From the NCBI GenBank assembly GCA_030620925.1, contig JAUXIQ010000121.1, positions 1-6,451 on the forward strand: a stretch of DNA of 6,451 nt, written 5' to 3'. Below the pieces are notes generated by a model. That model worked only from the letters and a program-made list of their open reading frames with translations. It did no database searches and was not told the origin of the DNA. The stretch's first letter is position 1, and each line of letters begins with the position of its first letter. The stretch comes from Nitrospinota bacterium (GTDB taxonomy: Bacteria > JAUXIQ01). Of the stretch, positions 5,604 through 6,451 are shown piece after piece. The position numbers and the translations under genes are program-made.

Positions 5604-6383
5604 TCATCGCATGATCATGCCGCCACACACGTTGAACGCCTGGCCGGTAATCCCCGATGCCTCATCAGAAGCCAGGAAGACCACCGCCGCCGAGACCTCC
5701 TCGGGGCTGACGGTGCGATGCAGGGCTATCTGGTCGGTGAAGAATTTTTTCGCCTCATCGTAAGTGGAGCCGGTGGCCTTGGCGCGGTTCTCCAAAACCC
5801 TCTCCATACGCTCTCCCTCCGTGGCGCCTGGCATGAGGACGTTAACCCTTACGTTGTGCTCCCCCACCTCCAGGGCCATACTATGGCTGAAACCTATCAT
5901 GCCCCACTTCGATGCGGCGTAGGGGGACCTGAAGGAATAGGCCATGCGGCCGGCGATGGAGCCTATGTTTACTATGTTCCCGCTCCTGGCGGGTATCATG
6001 TGCTTGAGGACCTCCTGTGAGCATAGGAATGCGCCGGTGAGGTTTACGTCCAGGGTCTCCCGCCACTGATCGGGGTCGAGCTCCACCACGGTGGAGGTGG
6101 GGCCGTCGATCCCCGAGTTGTTTATCAGCACGTCCACCTTTCCGAACTCCTTAACCGCGGCCTCCACCATACCCTTTATCTGTCCGTGGTTCGTGACGTC
6201 GGTGGCGCAGACCAGCGCCTTGCAACCCATACCCCGTATCTCCGAAGCGACCTCTTCCATTTTTTCAACAGACCTGGCCGCCAGCACTACGTCTGCTCCC
6301 TCCTGAGCGAACGCCAGGGCTATTGCCTTTCCGATTCCGTAACCGCCGCCGGTGACTATCCCCACTTTGCCTTCCAGCTTCAT
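5604..6383 (-). CDS. SDR-family NAD(P)-dependent oxidoreductase (FabG-like)
   Basis: Classical short-chain dehydrogenase/reductase of 259 residues, the usual family length; a cytosolic enzyme that interconverts a hydroxyl and a keto group. Visible motifs: the Rossmann glycine motif TGGGYGIG (11-18), the adenine-site Asp62-Val63, LINNSG (86-91, a variant of NNAG), and the catalytic set Asn114, Ser142, Tyr155 and Lys159 (YAASK). The PG motif after beta-6 is at 185-186, and the C-terminal ITGQAFNVCGG is typical. Strand beta-2 ends LAARS, with Arg37 and no acidic residue, which suggests NADP(H) rather than NAD(H); this is inference. The ATG has a purine-rich Shine-Dalgarno (GGAAAGGGG, plus-strand 6388-6396) 4 nt upstream. 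It is first in the visible operon, 43 bp before the oxidoreductase alpha gene, so it may act on the same pathway. The family is too broad for a substrate; calling it fabG would be overreach. Confidence 0.93.
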   Translation of the reverse strand: MKLEGKVGIVTGGGYGIGKAIALAFAQEGADVVLAARSVEKMEEVASEIRGMGCKALVCATDVTNHGQIKGMVEAAVKEFGKVDVLINNSGIDGPTSTVVELDPDQWRETLDVNLTGAFLCSQEVLKHMIPARSGNIVNIGSIAGRMAYSFRSPYAASKWGMIGFSHSMALEVGEHNVRVNVLMPGATEGERMERVLENRAKATGSTYDEAKKFFTDQIALHRTVSPEEVSAAVVFLASDEASGITGQAFNVCGGMIMR

Positions 6384-6404
6384 TTCGCCCCTTTCCTATA
6401 TACG

Positions 6405-6427
6405 ATACAAGATTCTGCATACAAGAT
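6405..6427. repeat. Two direct copies of ATACAAGAT in the SDR leader
   Basis: ATACAAGAT occurs at 6405-6413 and 6419-6427, copies offset by 14 bp, in the AT-rich leader of the SDR gene. They may be tandem binding half-sites or chance; nothing further supports a role. Confidence 0.2.
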
Positions 6428-6440
6428 AAACGATAAAGGC

Positions 6441-6450
6441 GATGCGCATC
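6441..6450. promoter_or_regulatory. GATGCGCATC palindrome upstream of the SDR operon
   Basis: A perfect 10-bp palindrome about 58 bp upstream of the SDR start, at the very edge of the window. It could be part of an operator for the operon, but its context beyond 6451 is missing and no regulator is identified. Confidence 0.2.
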
Positions 6451-6451
6451 A

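Noticed and set aside
5609-5620. 12-bp perfect palindrome GCATGATCATGC at the end of the SDR gene
   Set aside because: It lies in the codons for the C-terminal Met-Ile-Met, has no loop or U-tract for a terminator, and is probably a coding coincidence.
6397-6424. TTGTAT-16 bp-TATATA as a -35/-10 promoter for the SDR gene
   Set aside because: The -10-like box abuts the Shine-Dalgarno, so transcription would begin inside the ribosome site with a leader of only a few bases.

Overview
The window holds six genes, all read from the minus strand, with short gaps and no RNA gene, mobile element, CRISPR array or long repeat that I can see. In transcription order (high to low coordinates) they are: a short-chain dehydrogenase/reductase (SDR); the alpha, beta and gamma subunits of a 2-oxoacid:ferredoxin oxidoreductase (OFOR, Kor/Vor type); one polypeptide that fuses the two ATPases of a branched-chain-amino-acid-type ABC transporter (LivG joined to LivF); and a C45-family (penicillin-acyltransferase-like) autoproteolytic Ntn-hydrolase.

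The organism looks like a bacterium with anaerobic, ferredoxin-based metabolism. The basis is the oxygen-sensitive OFOR type and the purine-rich Shine-Dalgarno sequences before the genes. A multi-subunit OFOR next to SDR, Liv-type and C45 genes would fit uncultured Chloroflexota, Desulfobacterota or anaerobic Firmicutes, but nothing here fixes the phylum.

Layout: 6384-6451 is a leader with a 10-bp palindrome and a 9-bp direct repeat. The SDR (5604-6383) is followed after 43 bp by the OFOR alpha gene (4484-5560). The beta gene (3720-4487) overlaps alpha by 4 bp (ATGA). After 70 bp comes gamma (3089-3649), then after 49 bp the LivG-LivF fusion (1414-3039, GTG start). These five genes look like one operon. 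A 152-bp gap (1262-1413) contains a perfect extended -10 promoter motif and two small dyads, so the C45 gene (197-1261) may have its own promoter. Positions 1-196 hold no convincing gene, although one frame stays open off the window edge.

Inferred joint role: import of an amino-acid-like or branched substrate (Liv-type ATPase), conversion to a 2-oxoacid, and ferredoxin-linked oxidative decarboxylation to an acyl-CoA. The SDR would act on a hydroxy/keto intermediate and the C45 enzyme on an amide bond. The substrate is not determined by the sequence. No OFOR delta (ferredoxin-like) subunit, Liv permease or Liv binding protein is present here. The most unusual items are the LivG-LivF fusion, with a possible internal translation start for its second half, and the altered conserved motif in the OFOR gamma subunit.
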